From Bacillus sp. ISL-51 (GTDB lineage: Bacteria; Bacillota; Bacilli; Bacillales; Bacillaceae): a DNA stretch of 64,000 nucleotides. Numbering within the stretch: position 1 is the stretch's first letter; every line of letters starts with the position of its first letter. Positions 1-8,946 of this stretch are shown here, in pieces. Location of the stretch: NCBI RefSeq assembly GCF_018613535.1, contig NZ_JAGGQB010000011.1, positions 62,001 through 126,000 on the forward strand, written 5' to 3'. The position numbers were made by a program, and so were the translations under genes. The notes under the pieces were generated by a model, which worked only from the letters and a program-made list of their open reading frames with translations, was not told the DNA's origin and made no database searches.

Positions 1-1472
1 GTCTATGGCCGGCCTCTCAAAACGTTCATATCATCGGTCATGTTTCCTACCGCGATGTACGCGCATACGATATTCGGCATATCGGCCATCACCAAGCCTC
101 AGACCCTGAAAGCACCACAGCTTACGATGTTACACTTACCGATTGCTCGGCGATTGAACCCGTCTTCAACTCTCTATACGATGGCGTGACACCGAGAGCA
201 CTGGTGATTTCAGCATATAAAAATGTCAATGTAAGCGGATTCACAGCAATCGGCGATCCCTTATATGACTATGGAGGAAATCCTGTCGTAGCGCTGCAGT
301 ACCGCAGCCAAAATATTTCGATCAACGGTATTAAAATTCGCGGATTTAAACAGGCCGGCGTCGATATTAATTTATCAGGCGGATCGAACAAGACTGATTA
401 TGTTAAAATTTCCAACTTTGATATTTATCAATCTTCTCCTAAAGGAATCTCGATCGGCGGCGGTCTCTATAACGTTAATATTATAAACGGAACGATGATT
501 GCAGACGGAGGTTCGGTCGGAATCCAGTCGCCTAACAGTCAGGCCGTCATTCTCGGAGTGCACGCAGAAGGATACAGCGCCGCGGCATCTGTTAAAGGCC
601 AAACCTACCAGCAAGTTCCGGTCAACTTAAAGGGAGGCGCCCAGCTTGCAACAAGCTCCGGATTTGCGTTTGATCCGACAAGCGCAGTGATCGCAGGTAC
701 CGGCGACATTATGGCGAAAGGAGAAAGAAATGCGATTATCAGCACTTCAGGAGGCTCCAGTACAGAGGGTTCCAGAGCCTTAATCGCTTCTTCAAACAAC
801 GCCCACATTACAGGCAGTAAAGTATCCAGAACGATTCTTTCTTCTGAAAGCATAACTCTGGAAGAACCGTATACAGTAGCCGGAGGCCATCAGTCCATCA
901 AATGGAAACTTGACTCTGCCGGAGGAAACGGAACATTTGCCGGAGCAATCACCTCCTCCTTAACAGGCTACGGAGAGTATTTTGAGAGTTCAACCGGGCA
1001 GTTCATCCCCGCGGGAACCATCGTCACAGTAAGGGGCGAAAAAATTGAACCGGCTCACGTCGGAGACTATATGCTTGGGGTGATTTCAGAAACGGCGGCT
1101 TTCGTGTCAGGCGCATCCAGCTTTGTCTGGCAGGGACGCTATTTAACAAATGAGTTTGGCGGCTTCATATATGAGAATGTGATTGATGAGGAGACCGGGG
1201 AAACGATACGCATGCCGAAAGAAAACCCTGACTACGATCCGGCGCTTGAGGCTGATTATCATTCACGCGCTCTAAGAGACGAGTGGCACATTGTCGGGCT
1301 TATCGGCCGGCATTATGTGCGGATCGACCAGACAGTCAGTCAAGGAGATTATATTACGGCCCATAATGGGATCGGAACAAAAGCGTCTGAAGGAGACTGG
1401 AAAGTGATGAAAATAACTGCCTTATACACTTCTGAAAAAGGATACGGAATTGCTCTTGCGGTTATCAGATAA
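1..1472 (+). CDS. yobO: Phage pre-neck appendage-like protein (YobO type), 5' end outside window
   Basis: The reading frame is open from base 3 of the window to the TAA ending at 1472, so the GTG at 186 is not the real start and the gene begins upstream. The first ~270 visible residues are short beta-strand repeats rich in G, N, I and V, as in a right-handed beta-helix (pectate-lyase-like) fibre. The last ~160 residues look like the peptidase G2 autoproteolytic cleavage domain known from phage phi29 gp12 and B. subtilis YobO: a GYGEYFES motif followed by IPAGTIVTV and GDYMLGVISE. In that family the C-terminal domain acts as an intramolecular chaperone for trimer assembly and is then cleaved off. 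The fold and family are recognised from memory; the function of a chromosomal copy is not established. It may be a prophage remnant. Confidence 0.75.
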   Translation, partial: LWPASQNVHIIGHVSYRDVRAYDIRHIGHHQASDPESTTAYDVTLTDCSAIEPVFNSLYDGVTPRALVISAYKNVNVSGFTAIGDPLYDYGGNPVVALQYRSQNISINGIKIRGFKQAGVDINLSGGSNKTDYVKISNFDIYQSSPKGISIGGGLYNVNIINGTMIADGGSVGIQSPNSQAVILGVHAEGYSAAASVKGQTYQQVPVNLKGGAQLATSSGFAFDPTSAVIAGTGDIMAKGERNAIISTSGGSSTEGSRALIASSNNAHITGSKVSRTILSSESITLEEPYTVAGGHQSIKWKLDSAGGNGTFAGAITSSLTGYGEYFESSTGQFIPAGTIVTVRGEKIEPAHVGDYMLGVISETAAFVSGASSFVWQGRYLTNEFGGFIYENVIDEETGETIRMPKENPDYDPALEADYHSRALRDEWHIVGLIGRHYVRIDQTVSQGDYITAHNGIGTKASEGDWKVMKITALYTSEKGYGIALAVIR

Positions 1473-1801
1473 TGGTTAAATTTCAGGCTCATCACCCATT
1501 CATCTGGGCTGTGCAGCCTGTTTTTTGCGTCATTTTCAGTATGAAATATATTCTCATCTCTCACATCTCTCATTCTGTAAAGTGATCTTAATAACTTTTC
1601 CTCCTCTTTTTCGAGAGTATAAATCGCCCTCGCATCCTGAGCAATGCTAAATGCTATTAAAAGCAATAGAAGATGTATCTGCCAACTGCCGGATATTCTG
1701 TAGATCCCCTATTGAGATGGGTTATGAACGCCCTTTCGATTTATGAGACAGCCCTTTTTTGTCTTTCCATTACATTGCTCCATGCTAATTACTCCTTCAT
1801 T

Positions 1802-1810
1802 CATATAATA
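1802..1810 (+). promoter_or_regulatory. SigK-like -10 element upstream of the cotC-like gene
   Basis: CATATAATA fits the SigK -10 consensus CATANNNTA and lies about 30 bases before the start codon of a CotC-like coat gene, which is the expected late mother-cell regulon. No AC dinucleotide sits at the ideal -35 distance, so the call rests on the -10 and on context. Confidence 0.4.
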
Positions 1811-1841
1811 ATATCGATTAGGAAGAAAAGGAGGGATATGT

Positions 1842-2051
1842 ATGGGCAAGTACAAAAAGTATAAAGAAGTGTATTTCACTGGTAAAATAACGTATTATAT
1901 GAAGCACAATGATGATAACAAAAAGTATTATGAGCATGATAAGAAAGATTATTATGATCATCAGATGGACGCGGCCCGTAACAAGCATGATGATAAGTAC
2001 GATTATATTGTTGAATATAAGAGGAACTGTAACCCTAACAAATGTAAATAA
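1842..2051 (+). CDS. cotC: CotC/CotU-like spore coat protein
   Basis: A 69-residue protein made almost wholly of Lys, Tyr, Asp and His. It starts MGKYKKYKEVYFT and ends with DYIVEYKRN, closely matching the start (MGYYKKYKEEYYT) and end (DYVVEYKK) of B. subtilis CotC and its paralogue CotU. Those proteins are small outer-coat components that assemble in the mother cell around the forespore and dimerise. The ATG at 1842 follows a strong AAGGAGGG ribosome binding site, and a SigK-like -10 lies just upstream. The C-terminal residues NCNPNKCK add two cysteines not in CotC as I remember it. The gene is monocistronic, closed by a terminator at 2083-2110. Whether it is cotC or cotU cannot be decided from sequence alone. 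Confidence 0.75.
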   Translation: MGKYKKYKEVYFTGKITYYMKHNDDNKKYYEHDKKDYYDHQMDAARNKHDDKYDYIVEYKRNCNPNKCK

Positions 2052-2082
2052 GCTCCCTTTCATAAATCATCATGACGCTTTG

Positions 2083-2110
2083 ACCCGGTTAATCGCCGGG
2101 TTTTTTCTTT
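2083..2110 (+). terminator. Terminator of the cotC-like gene
   Basis: Stem ACCCGG/CCGGGT with a 7-base loop, followed by TTTTTTCTTT. Confidence 0.8.
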
Positions 2111-2356
2111 AATCTATTTCATAACGCAGTCTCTCTGGTTTCAACTTCACTCGAAGTCCCGGATGTTTGCTTTCCGTATCCCCAAAACACATACCCCCAT
2201 AAAAATAAACTTCCCTTAAATTATTTCACTTTCATTTGATTTCTGTATGCGAATGATTCGATACAAATTTGTAAAATAATAACCGCAAATAAAAAACCAT
2301 ATTTTGTAAATCAGGTTATAATTAACTTGTTTCACCATAATAGGAGTGTTTTGATT

Positions 2357-2896
2357 ATGAAAAAGGTGTTACAAAGTTTAATGGTTCTTTACTGGTTTTA
2401 AGCGTTGTCTTCTTCTTTGGTTTTGGTGAAAGAGCAGGTGCTGCAGGTTTGTCTTCAAGTACTGATAAGACATCTGTTGATGGAGCCCCGGAACAGTTGA
2501 AAAGTTTAACAATGGCGGGAACGTTTTTGTTTTTTCTGGGAAACAAAAATTCGAAGAGCACATCAAAGCGAAAACAAAGGTATCTCAATCTAAAGATGCA
2601 GGTGTCCTGTCAGGAGCCGATTATTTCTTTGATCACCCTGATCAAGGAGGATACTATACGGGTATGGCTTCCGGGACTTCGGTGCCTAGTATAAGCACAT
2701 ATTGGGGAAATTTTAAATTCCAGATAGCTCCTTCATCCTATGTTACACTTTATCAATATGATTATTATAGAGGGTACTCTCTTACACTTAGCAATTACTC
2801 AAGTAATCTGTTGACAACAATTTGACTAACTATTATATGGAAAACGGCAGTTCATGGAGCGGACAAGTTTCCTCCATTACTTCCGGAAATTACTAA
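2357..2896 (+). pseudogene. Secreted beta/gamma-crystallin-like protein, broken by frameshifts
   Basis: ATG at 2357 follows AGGAGTG and opens a signal-peptide-like sequence (MKKVLQSL), but the frame stops after 14 codons. Reading continues in a second frame with a hydrophobic core (LLVLSVVFFF). It shifts to a third frame near 2520, which runs to a TGA at about 2823. It shifts again to end in TNYYMENGSSWSGQVSSITSG at 2896. The combined product would be about 175 residues: a signal peptide, a linker, and a C-terminal part with aromatic and glycine spacing (YQYDYYRGYSLTL) like one Greek-key beta/gamma-crystallin or I36 inhibitor domain. No family was confirmed. Three frame changes in 540 bases imply either decay or sequence error. 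Confidence 0.6.
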
Positions 2897-2982
2897 TCCC
2901 CGCAGAGGTATTCCGAAAACCGGACAAATGGAAAGCTTCCGTTTCTACTGACCGGTTCCTTTTGTCTGAATCACCAAAATAA

Positions 2983-3012
2983 GCCCTATCCTTGGATAGG
3001 GCGTTTACCTTT
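2983..3012 (+). terminator. Hairpin terminator downstream of the crystallin-like pseudogene
   Basis: GCCCTATCC and GGATAGGGC form a 9-bp stem with a 2-base loop, followed by GTTTACCTTTC on the plus strand. The T-run is weak, so efficiency is uncertain. Confidence 0.5.
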
Positions 3013-3190
3013 CAAAGAATTTCTCACTTAATTCTATTACCATAAATGTTTCGCCCGTCTCTTCAAATGGTGATTCTATCCTCCATGAACGCACTGGGTA
3101 ATAATCTTTATGGCTTGATAAAATGACAGATTGAAAACCAAGTTTTTTCATTTAACGCAGCGGTGATGAATAAACGACCGATTTCTTTTT
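3005..3190 (-). pseudogene. 3' remnant of a GNAT acetyltransferase
   Basis: On the minus strand a frame reading EIGRLFITAAL runs into a 48-codon ORF (3151 to 3005) that starts MKKLGFQSVILSSHKDYY after a one-base shift. Such a stretch (glycine-arginine acetyl-CoA loop, helix, then a GF.SV.L...YY strand) is typical of the C-terminal half of GNAT N-acetyltransferases. A stop lies just upstream, and the N-terminal half is missing. It sits 14 bases downstream of the MutS2-like gene on the same strand and may once have been cotranscribed. Confidence 0.5.
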
Positions 3191-3204
3191 ATCGTAATAC
3201 CCAT

Positions 3205-5106
3205 TTAACCTTTCTTCTTTCGTATTTCCTTCTGTATCTTCTTTAACGCTTTTTTCGAACCTCGTTCTATATCATGGTGCATTTTTCGGGTACTATAATC
3301 TGTAAACAATGTTTCCAGGTCGTATCCTTCTGGATATAATTCTTTTGCTGATGCTTCCAGAGCAATACGCTTAACATTTACTTCAATAAATTCTCCTCTA
3401 TAAAACAAAACAATATTGTAGAAATGATCCATTTCCTTATATACAAGACCGAAGTCATCATGGTCTAATAATTTCACACGGTCCCCTTTTTTATATTCAT
3501 ACCTGTCTTGATTTTTCTCTTTCATTATCTTAGGCTTCCTTATTTTATTCTCGTTTACACGGTCTAAATGATATTCTTTGTTTTCCATGTAATCTTTCGC
3601 TCTTTGCAGAACATTTTCACGCACATTCACTTTTCTGGAAATCCAAAGGGCATTGCTTTCCCCTGATTTACCGATCATTAATGTATACAGCGGTTCCAAT
3701 GTTTCGCTATTAAATCGCATTGCTGCATTCATAAAGTCAGTGTGCATTTCTGAAAAACGTTTAATCTCTCCATAATGAGTAGTTGCTATTGTAATACATC
3801 CCATTCGGTAAAATTCTTCTAAAATTGAAATGGCAAGAGCTGCTCCTTCATTCGGCTCTGTACCGCTTCCTATTTCATCGAATAGTAAAAGGGTATTATT
3901 ATTTGATGCTCTCATAATATCTGAGAGGTTTTTCATATGTGATGAAAATGTACTTAGCGCATTTTCAATACTTTGATTATCTCCAATGTCTACAAAAATA
4001 TTTTCAAATACCGCTATTTCCGTTTCCTTATCTGCGATAATGTGAAAACCTGAAAGTGCTGCTAATGTTAATAAACCAATTGTTTTTAGAACAACCGTTT
4101 TTCCCCCAGCATTTGGGCCAGTAATGATCAAGCTGCGGTAATCTTTTCCGATTTCAAAATGAAGCGGTACCGGCTCCCCAGTTAAAAGCGGATGTTTACA
4201 ATTAACCAAATTGATATATCCATAATCATTTAACTTTGGTTCTATCCCGCCAATATGTTTGCTGAATTTTGCCTTTGCAAACACCATATCATATTGACTG
4301 ATAAGATCGATGTTTATCTTAATTTCATTAATGCTCTCTAAGATCATTCCTGATAAAGTCGCTAATATTTGATATTCTTCCACTGCTTCTTCAGATTTTA
4401 GACTTGCAAGTTCCCCGTTTAATTTTGCAACTGTACTTGGCTCTATAAATACTGTCGAGCCTTTAGAAGAAACTTCAATTATTGTACCTGAAACTTGATT
4501 TTTGTAAGAAGCCTTAATCGGAATGGTGTATCGGTCATCTTTCTTACTGACAAAGAATTCTTGTATATATTTTTGATTTGTACTGCTCTTTAAAAATTTA
4601 TTTAAGCGATCATTAATTTTTTCTTCAACCGCTTCTATGCTGCTTCGTATCCGTTTTAATTCTTTGCTTGCAGCGGAATCTACCCTGTTTCCCTTAATTG
4701 AAAAATGAATTTCTTCTTCCGTACTTTCAAATTCCGTCATTGAGTTTGCATAAGATGCTAATACCGGTGCAAAAAACTCCTTACTCAACATAAATTTTTT
4801 AATTTTTCTACAGCCTCTTAAAAAATCCGCTACACTTACAAGCTCACTTGGACCTAGAATGATACCTTTTTCAAGATTTTGTATTGTATTGCCAATATTG
4901 GAGACTCCTAAAAACGGTACATGGCTTTCTGTATCTAAGATTGCTCGTGCCTCAGTTGTTTCATTTAAACGGTTTTTAACTTCTTTTATATTCGTACTTG
5001 GCTTCAATTTATCCAATAATTGTTTACCTAATCCGCTTACACAATAAGATTTAACGATTTGTTTCAACTCGTTATATTCTAACTTTTCATAAGTTATATT
5101 ATTCAA
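3205..5106 (-). CDS. MutS2-like DNA-binding ATPase lacking the Smr domain
   Basis: 633 residues with the MutS2 architecture. The N-terminal core and clamp region (residues ~1-310) contains a TIPIKASYK-type motif. The MutS ATPase has Walker A GPNAGGKT near residue 330, Walker B LLLFDEIGSGTEP near 402, and ATTHYGEIK. A KOW/SH3-like segment (KKGDRVKLLDHDDFGLV) lies near residue 540. B. subtilis MutSB (MutS2) is about 785 residues and ends with a Smr endonuclease domain; here the protein ends in a lysine-rich tail without the Smr LDLRG signature. The start is TTG at 5106 behind GAGGAG. The housekeeping mutS2 gene lies elsewhere in Bacillus, so this is probably an accessory paralogue. Full-length MutS2 acts in recombination control and rescue of collided ribosomes; the role of the Smr-less form is not known to me. 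Confidence 0.75.
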   Translation of the reverse strand: MNNITYEKLEYNELKQIVKSYCVSGLGKQLLDKLKPSTNIKEVKNRLNETTEARAILDTESHVPFLGVSNIGNTIQNLEKGIILGPSELVSVADFLRGCRKIKKFMLSKEFFAPVLASYANSMTEFESTEEEIHFSIKGNRVDSAASKELKRIRSSIEAVEEKINDRLNKFLKSSTNQKYIQEFFVSKKDDRYTIPIKASYKNQVSGTIIEVSSKGSTVFIEPSTVAKLNGELASLKSEEAVEEYQILATLSGMILESINEIKINIDLISQYDMVFAKAKFSKHIGGIEPKLNDYGYINLVNCKHPLLTGEPVPLHFEIGKDYRSLIITGPNAGGKTVVLKTIGLLTLAALSGFHIIADKETEIAVFENIFVDIGDNQSIENALSTFSSHMKNLSDIMRASNNNTLLLFDEIGSGTEPNEGAALAISILEEFYRMGCITIATTHYGEIKRFSEMHTDFMNAAMRFNSETLEPLYTLMIGKSGESNALWISRKVNVRENVLQRAKDYMENKEYHLDRVNENKIRKPKIMKEKNQDRYEYKKGDRVKLLDHDDFGLVYKEMDHFYNIVLFYRGEFIEVNVKRIALEASAKELYPEGYDLETLFTDYSTRKMHHDIERGSKKALKKIQKEIRKKKG

Positions 5107-5214
5107 GTTCTCTTCTCCTCACTATGATTTATTCATCTCATAACTGAAGATACCTGCCGATTAGATTTCAATCATACTTTAACCGTAAAACAGAATCGTT
5201 TTTAAAATAAACGC

Positions 5215-5246
5215 AAAAAAGCTGCGGGGATACCGCAGCTTTTTTA
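5215..5246. terminator. Bidirectional terminator upstream of the MutS2-like gene
   Basis: AGCTGCGG/CCGCAGCT stem flanked by AAAAAA on one side and TTTTTT on the other, so it can work on either strand. No gene is obvious just upstream on either side. Confidence 0.7.
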
Positions 5247-5249
5247 CAA

Positions 5250-5870
5250 GGCATGTACAAATATGCATAAAGAAATAAACTATAAAAATATAGCCATCTC
5301 CTTATGATTATTACACGCTTTATAAAGTACTGTAGGTATCTTCATAGGTCACAAAATAAATCCATAACAAAATACAGGCATAGATGTAAAGCAAGCCTCT
5401 ATTGTTATCGTATTTATTTCATTAAATTTTCCTATTTAGTACCTACCGCACTCATAAAAAGCACCTCTCATTAATTTATAATTACTTTCATTGAAATCTA
5501 ATTGGTACAAATTATGGTACCATATGGCAATTGAGATGTGAAGAGGCTATTGTTCCATAATTGAAAATACTGGGTGCCAGTAATCACCCTCTAACTAAAC
5601 TTGCCGCATCTGGCCATCAGCTTCCAAAATCATCAAACAGCAAAAAGCCCGCCCCAAGTAAATTGACTTGATACATCATTTTCTGAGGCAGCAAAATCAG
5701 AATTGTTGGTGCAATGATAATGAACAAACCTTACAGTAATTAAACAAAGAACCTATGCACAGTGAAGCTTGACGGCACAATCAGCATTTCTGATTCAGTT
5801 AAAGGATCAAATAATCCTAAGTACAAAGAACAGAGGGGGTTAAATGAGGTCGTTTTTTGGTGTCTAAAAG
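5250..5870. other. Intergenic stretch without a convincing gene
   Basis: AT-rich DNA of about 620 bases. The longest plus-strand frame is 56 codons (5762-5932, GTG start, no ribosome binding site). No family was recognised on either strand. Confidence 0.5.
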
Positions 5871-5871
5871 T

Positions 5872-5898
5872 GACCGCAAATACCGCAAACATTGCCGT
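5872..5898 (+). promoter_or_regulatory. Possible ComA-type half-sites upstream of rapK
   Basis: Two direct copies of ACCGCAAA, 10 bases apart, are followed by TTGCCG. ComA boxes are described as TTGCGG-N4-CCGCAA. Here the half-sites are present but arranged differently, so this is only suggestive. It lies about 100 bases before the rapK start, and several rap genes are ComA controlled. Confidence 0.3.
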
Positions 5899-5997
5899 AT
5901 TATATCGAAAAATCTTTAATTGCCTTACATAAATTGTTATCATTGTGCTACAGTGACAGCCGAGTATTTCAAATTTTCCAGAAAGAGGGGTTATTTA

Positions 5998-7113
5998 ATG
6001 AGCAAGATCGCTTCTGAGATCGTAGCTACTGCTTTAAATGATTGGTATATAGCAATAAAAAAGCAAAGGGTTGAAGAGTCAAAAGAGTATTACTCAAAAA
6101 TTAAGAATTTGTTTGATGATATGGAAGAAGATCAAGAAGTCCTTGCGTATTATAGCTTACTCGAAGAGAGACACAAAATGTTATTGCACTCATCAAGAGG
6201 GGAGCCGCTGCATCGCCATACCTATTTTACAGAAGACAACCAAGAATTCATAAAGAAAACAAATGATAAGCTTGAGTACAATTTTTATTTATTTGAAGCT
6301 ATGTATGAAGCTTATAATAAGAACTACGACCGAGCAATCAACCTGTATGGACTGGCAGAGAAAAAACTTGCTGATATCCCTGACGAAATTGAGGCTGCTG
6401 AGTTTTACTCAAAAATATCTTACCTTTACACACTTATAAAGCAGAGCATTATTTCTCAGCATTACATAAAAAATGCAATAGCTATCTATAAACTGAGACC
6501 TGATTACAAAAGCAAGCTTGCTGTATCTACAATGATTGCAGCAACTAACTATGCTGACATGGGCAAATTTGAAGAAGCTGAAGATTATTATTTTGAAGCA
6601 ATGGATCTTGCAAAGGAACTGAACGATGACTTCTTCGCAGCCCAATTGCAGCACAATTTAAGCATCCTCTATTCAGACTGGGGAAAATCTAAAAAGTGTA
6701 TCGACTCACTTGAAAAAGCACTCAAAAATGAAGATTGGAGAAATTCCTCGTATTTCATTCATTCAATGTTCATGATTATAAAAGAACTGTTCAAAATTGG
6801 CGAAAATGAAAGTGCACTAAATTTTCACAATCAGGCAAAGGAAAGACTGGCTTATATGGAGAATAAAATATATGAAGCCAAAATAAGCATCCTTATTAAT
6901 CTTTATTGCGGCAACGCAAGAGATAACTTTAAAAAGTGTATGGACGAGCTATGTTATCTTAAACAAGAAAATGATTTAGAGAGTGTTGATGAGTTATCTT
7001 ATGTGGCTGCAAAACGGTTTGAGTCACTGGGTGCTTTTGAGGAAGCTGCTGCGTTCTTCAATCAAAAAATTTGGGCTGAACACAAAATGAAACAGGTGGA
7101 GGGAATTTTATGA
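5998..7113 (+). CDS. rapK: Response regulator aspartate phosphatase RapK
   Basis: 371 residues, the usual Rap length. An N-terminal three-helix bundle (EIVATALNDWYIAIKK, then EEDQEVLAYYSLLEERHKML) is followed by tetratricopeptide repeats from about residue 100 to the end (NYADMGKFEEAEDYYFEAM, YSDWGKSKKCIDSLEKAL). Rap proteins sit in the cytoplasm and either dephosphorylate Spo0F or block DNA binding by ComA; the TPR domain binds a Phr pentapeptide that shuts them off. The assignment to RapK rests on the overlapping phr gene, whose product carries ERPVG, the PhrK signal of B. subtilis. The ATG at 5998 follows AGAGGGG; the frame is open further upstream to 5920 but lacks a ribosome binding site there. 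Confidence 0.85.
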   Translation: MSKIASEIVATALNDWYIAIKKQRVEESKEYYSKIKNLFDDMEEDQEVLAYYSLLEERHKMLLHSSRGEPLHRHTYFTEDNQEFIKKTNDKLEYNFYLFEAMYEAYNKNYDRAINLYGLAEKKLADIPDEIEAAEFYSKISYLYTLIKQSIISQHYIKNAIAIYKLRPDYKSKLAVSTMIAATNYADMGKFEEAEDYYFEAMDLAKELNDDFFAAQLQHNLSILYSDWGKSKKCIDSLEKALKNEDWRNSSYFIHSMFMIIKELFKIGENESALNFHNQAKERLAYMENKIYEAKISILINLYCGNARDNFKKCMDELCYLKQENDLESVDELSYVAAKRFESLGAFEEAAAFFNQKIWAEHKMKQVEGIL

Positions 7114-7232
7114 AAAAATTTGTTCTTTGCGTGTCTATCTTAACAATCCTTGTGAGTGGAGCAGCGTTATTGCAACAAAGTTCAAATTCACCATCTAACA
7201 TCCAGGTAGCTGAAAGGCCAGTCGGAGGCTGA
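7110..7232 (+). CDS. phrK: Phr signalling peptide precursor PhrK
   Basis: A 40-residue precursor whose ATG overlaps the rapK stop codon (ATGA), so the two are translationally coupled. It has a basic N-terminus (MKKF), a hydrophobic signal sequence (VLCVSILTILVSGAALL) and a polar tail ending in QVAERPVGG. Phr precursors are exported, trimmed to a pentapeptide, and re-imported by Opp to inhibit their partner Rap. ERPVG, five residues ending two before the stop, equals the PhrK peptide reported for B. subtilis. The gene is too short for usual ORF cut-offs. Confidence 0.85.
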   Translation: MKKFVLCVSILTILVSGAALLQQSSNSPSNIQVAERPVGG

Positions 7233-7250
7233 ACATGTTTTTATTTATCC

Positions 7251-7278
7251 GCCCTTCTCCAATGAGATGGGCTTTTTT
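7251..7278 (+). terminator. Terminator of rapK-phrK
   Basis: GCCCTTCTC and GAGATGGGC form a stem (one 2-base internal mismatch) followed by TTTTTTG. Confidence 0.75.
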
Positions 7279-7289
7279 GTTTAGCTTTA

Positions 7290-7467
7290 TGCACCTGTCA
7301 AACCTGATCTTTACAATGCTGTTCCCGCAGGTGTGTATGATGTAATATCGCCTTTAACCACTCATCCAAATAAATCAAAGCTATCTATTCATTACCCTTT
7401 TCAAACAGGCTTGGCTCAATTAATATCTTCTTTTATATGGAACAAAGACGAAACGCAGCGTCATTAA
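7290..7467 (+). pseudogene. Fragment with the PVKPDLYNAVP repeat (copy 1)
   Basis: The frame reads APVKPDLYNAVPAGVYDV and then about 40 further residues to a TAA at 7467. The first ~50 bases recur near-identically at 9857, where the frame also reads PPVKPDLYNAVPPGVYE. There is no start codon or ribosome binding site, and it lies directly behind the phrK terminator. I do not recognise the protein; the conservation of the reading frame in both copies suggests gene fragments rather than a non-coding repeat. Confidence 0.45.
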
Positions 7468-7635
7468 ACTCAAAAAAGAGACTGAAGAGACATTCAGAAC
7501 CTGATCTTTTTTATGATAACGCCTCAATCACTTCGCGGATCTTTTAGTTTCGCAAAATTGTCATTATCCAGCAAACTGCTGCCATCAGAAAAGTGTATCC
7601 AAAATGCTTTCACTGGTTATTGTGCCCTTAAGCAA

Positions 7636-8088
7636 CTAATTACAAGATTGAATATTATTCGTTAAAACACTTGGCCCCAACTTTTGAGTTCTAGAATTAG
7701 AAGGACGTACTTGAATTTTAACATTCTTTATTTCGGCTGAAATGGAGTCAAGCCTTCCCGCCCAACTAGAGCTCTCTTCTTCGGGAGTAGGATAAAGTTT
7801 AAACCGCCAACTAATCTCATCTGGTTTAGAGGCAACCCCTTCGTAACTGTCGTAGTTTCCATAAGAAGATGGCTGGGGAAGGTGGACAGCAATAATGCTT
7901 ATATTCGTTCTGGCAGCACTCGGCGGGTATAATTGCACCTTATAGATTAATGCGGCACCTTTGGCATTTTTTAGGTTTTTATTCACCGGTTCCAGTATTA
8001 CACTGCAAGGCATTGTACTCGCATTTGTTTGAATGGGGTAGGTAACCACAGCAGCCAATAAGGATAGAACTAAAAGAGCTCGTTTCAT
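7636..8088 (-). CDS. Secreted protein of unknown function
   Basis: 150 residues. The ATG at 8088 follows GTGAGG with good spacing; a GTG at 8103 is part of that ribosome binding site and is less likely. There is a clear signal peptide (MKRALLVLSLLAAVVTYPIQTNAS), probably cut after NAS. The mature part begins MPCSVIL and ends QSCN, so one N-terminal and one C-terminal cysteine could form a disulfide. Between them are strand-like segments (IYKVQLYPPS, ISIIAVHLPQPSSYG, ISWRFKLYP). No family was recognised. It is transcribed alone, convergent with phrK. Confidence 0.6.
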   Translation of the reverse strand: MKRALLVLSLLAAVVTYPIQTNASTMPCSVILEPVNKNLKNAKGAALIYKVQLYPPSAARTNISIIAVHLPQPSSYGNYDSYEGVASKPDEISWRFKLYPTPEEESSSWAGRLDSISAEIKNVKIQVRPSNSRTQKLGPSVLTNNIQSCN

Positions 8089-8251
8089 GATAATATTCCT
8101 CACTCACAATTTTTTATAGTTAAATTCCCTTCTTTTCGGATTGGTTATTCATATATTTTTAAATGGATTTAATTTAGATTACTTTTATCTAAACCTTTCC
8201 ATCTTGCACAAATCCCCGTATTAAATAAATTCTTAGGAGTGTTTTCATCTA

Positions 8252-8695
8252 ATGAGTAAGGAAGATTTGCCGTTCAAAAAATTAAATCTTAAAACCAATA
8301 ATTATTGGGATCAGCTTAATCTTACTCGCAGCATTTATAATTTTTGCTTTCCCAATTTTCTTTGGTGTGACCGGCTTTTTCAAGTTATTCGGTGTTACAT
8401 ATGAATCAAACACTTCCATCCTTCTCTTTATCTTATTAGCATTCTTAATTGGCAGCATTTTTGACTTCATCGGGAAAATCTTATAACCATGACATCAATA
8501 ACAATTAAGAACAAAATGGTATACCAATTTGTAAAGTTTGTTGTCGATTTCCTTATGAACTTAATCACCTTAAACATTGTCGACAGGATAATGAGCAGTG
8601 TTTTCATCCCTCAAAATGTCCTTCTGATCGCCGCTGCTTTACTTGCTTTAATGGAAGCCGCATTCGACGAACAGAAGTCTAGAAAAACACCATGA
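8252..8695 (+). pseudogene. YrvL-family membrane regulatory protein, frameshifted
   Basis: The ATG at 8252 follows AGGAGTG and reads MSKEDLPFKKLNLK. The frame then shifts near 8295 into IIIGISLILLAAFIIFAF, two membrane helices ending with TAA at 8486. The next segment (ATG 8489) reads VYQFVKFVVDFLMNLITLNIVD and ends AFDEQKSRKTP. Joined, the pieces look like one ~145-residue YrvL-family protein with four hydrophobic segments. A family member in B. subtilis (YvrL) restrains the SigO system; no SigO-type gene is near here. Two frame changes make it probably non-functional, unless they are sequence errors. Confidence 0.6.
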
Positions 8696-8946
8696 TACAT
8701 TCATTTGAGCCTGTTTGTTTGTGCCCCTTTTGCTGTCACATAGTTGTTCAGTTCTTAAACCACGCTGGCAACGTTGTGTAGATTGTAAAGGCTGCCGATC
8801 ATTAAAAACTTAGACTTCTCTGCTAAAACAGATGAAGAACTCTTCGGAGAAACCAAAACGTATGAACCTAAAAGAAGGATATCATCGGCTCTTCCCTTTC
8901 TGCATCTTTACAAAAACATAAGAAGCGGTAATTTGAGAATAAACAA
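8696..8946. other. Short gap with decayed coding sequence
   Basis: A plus-strand frame reading DLSAKTDEELFGETKTYEPK runs without a start into the next feature. It looks like a gene fragment, but no family was recognised. Confidence 0.3.

Noticed and set aside
5920-5997. Upstream start for rapK at 5920
   Set aside because: The extra 26 codons have no ribosome binding site and no similarity to Rap proteins; ATG 5998 has one and gives the standard 371 residues.
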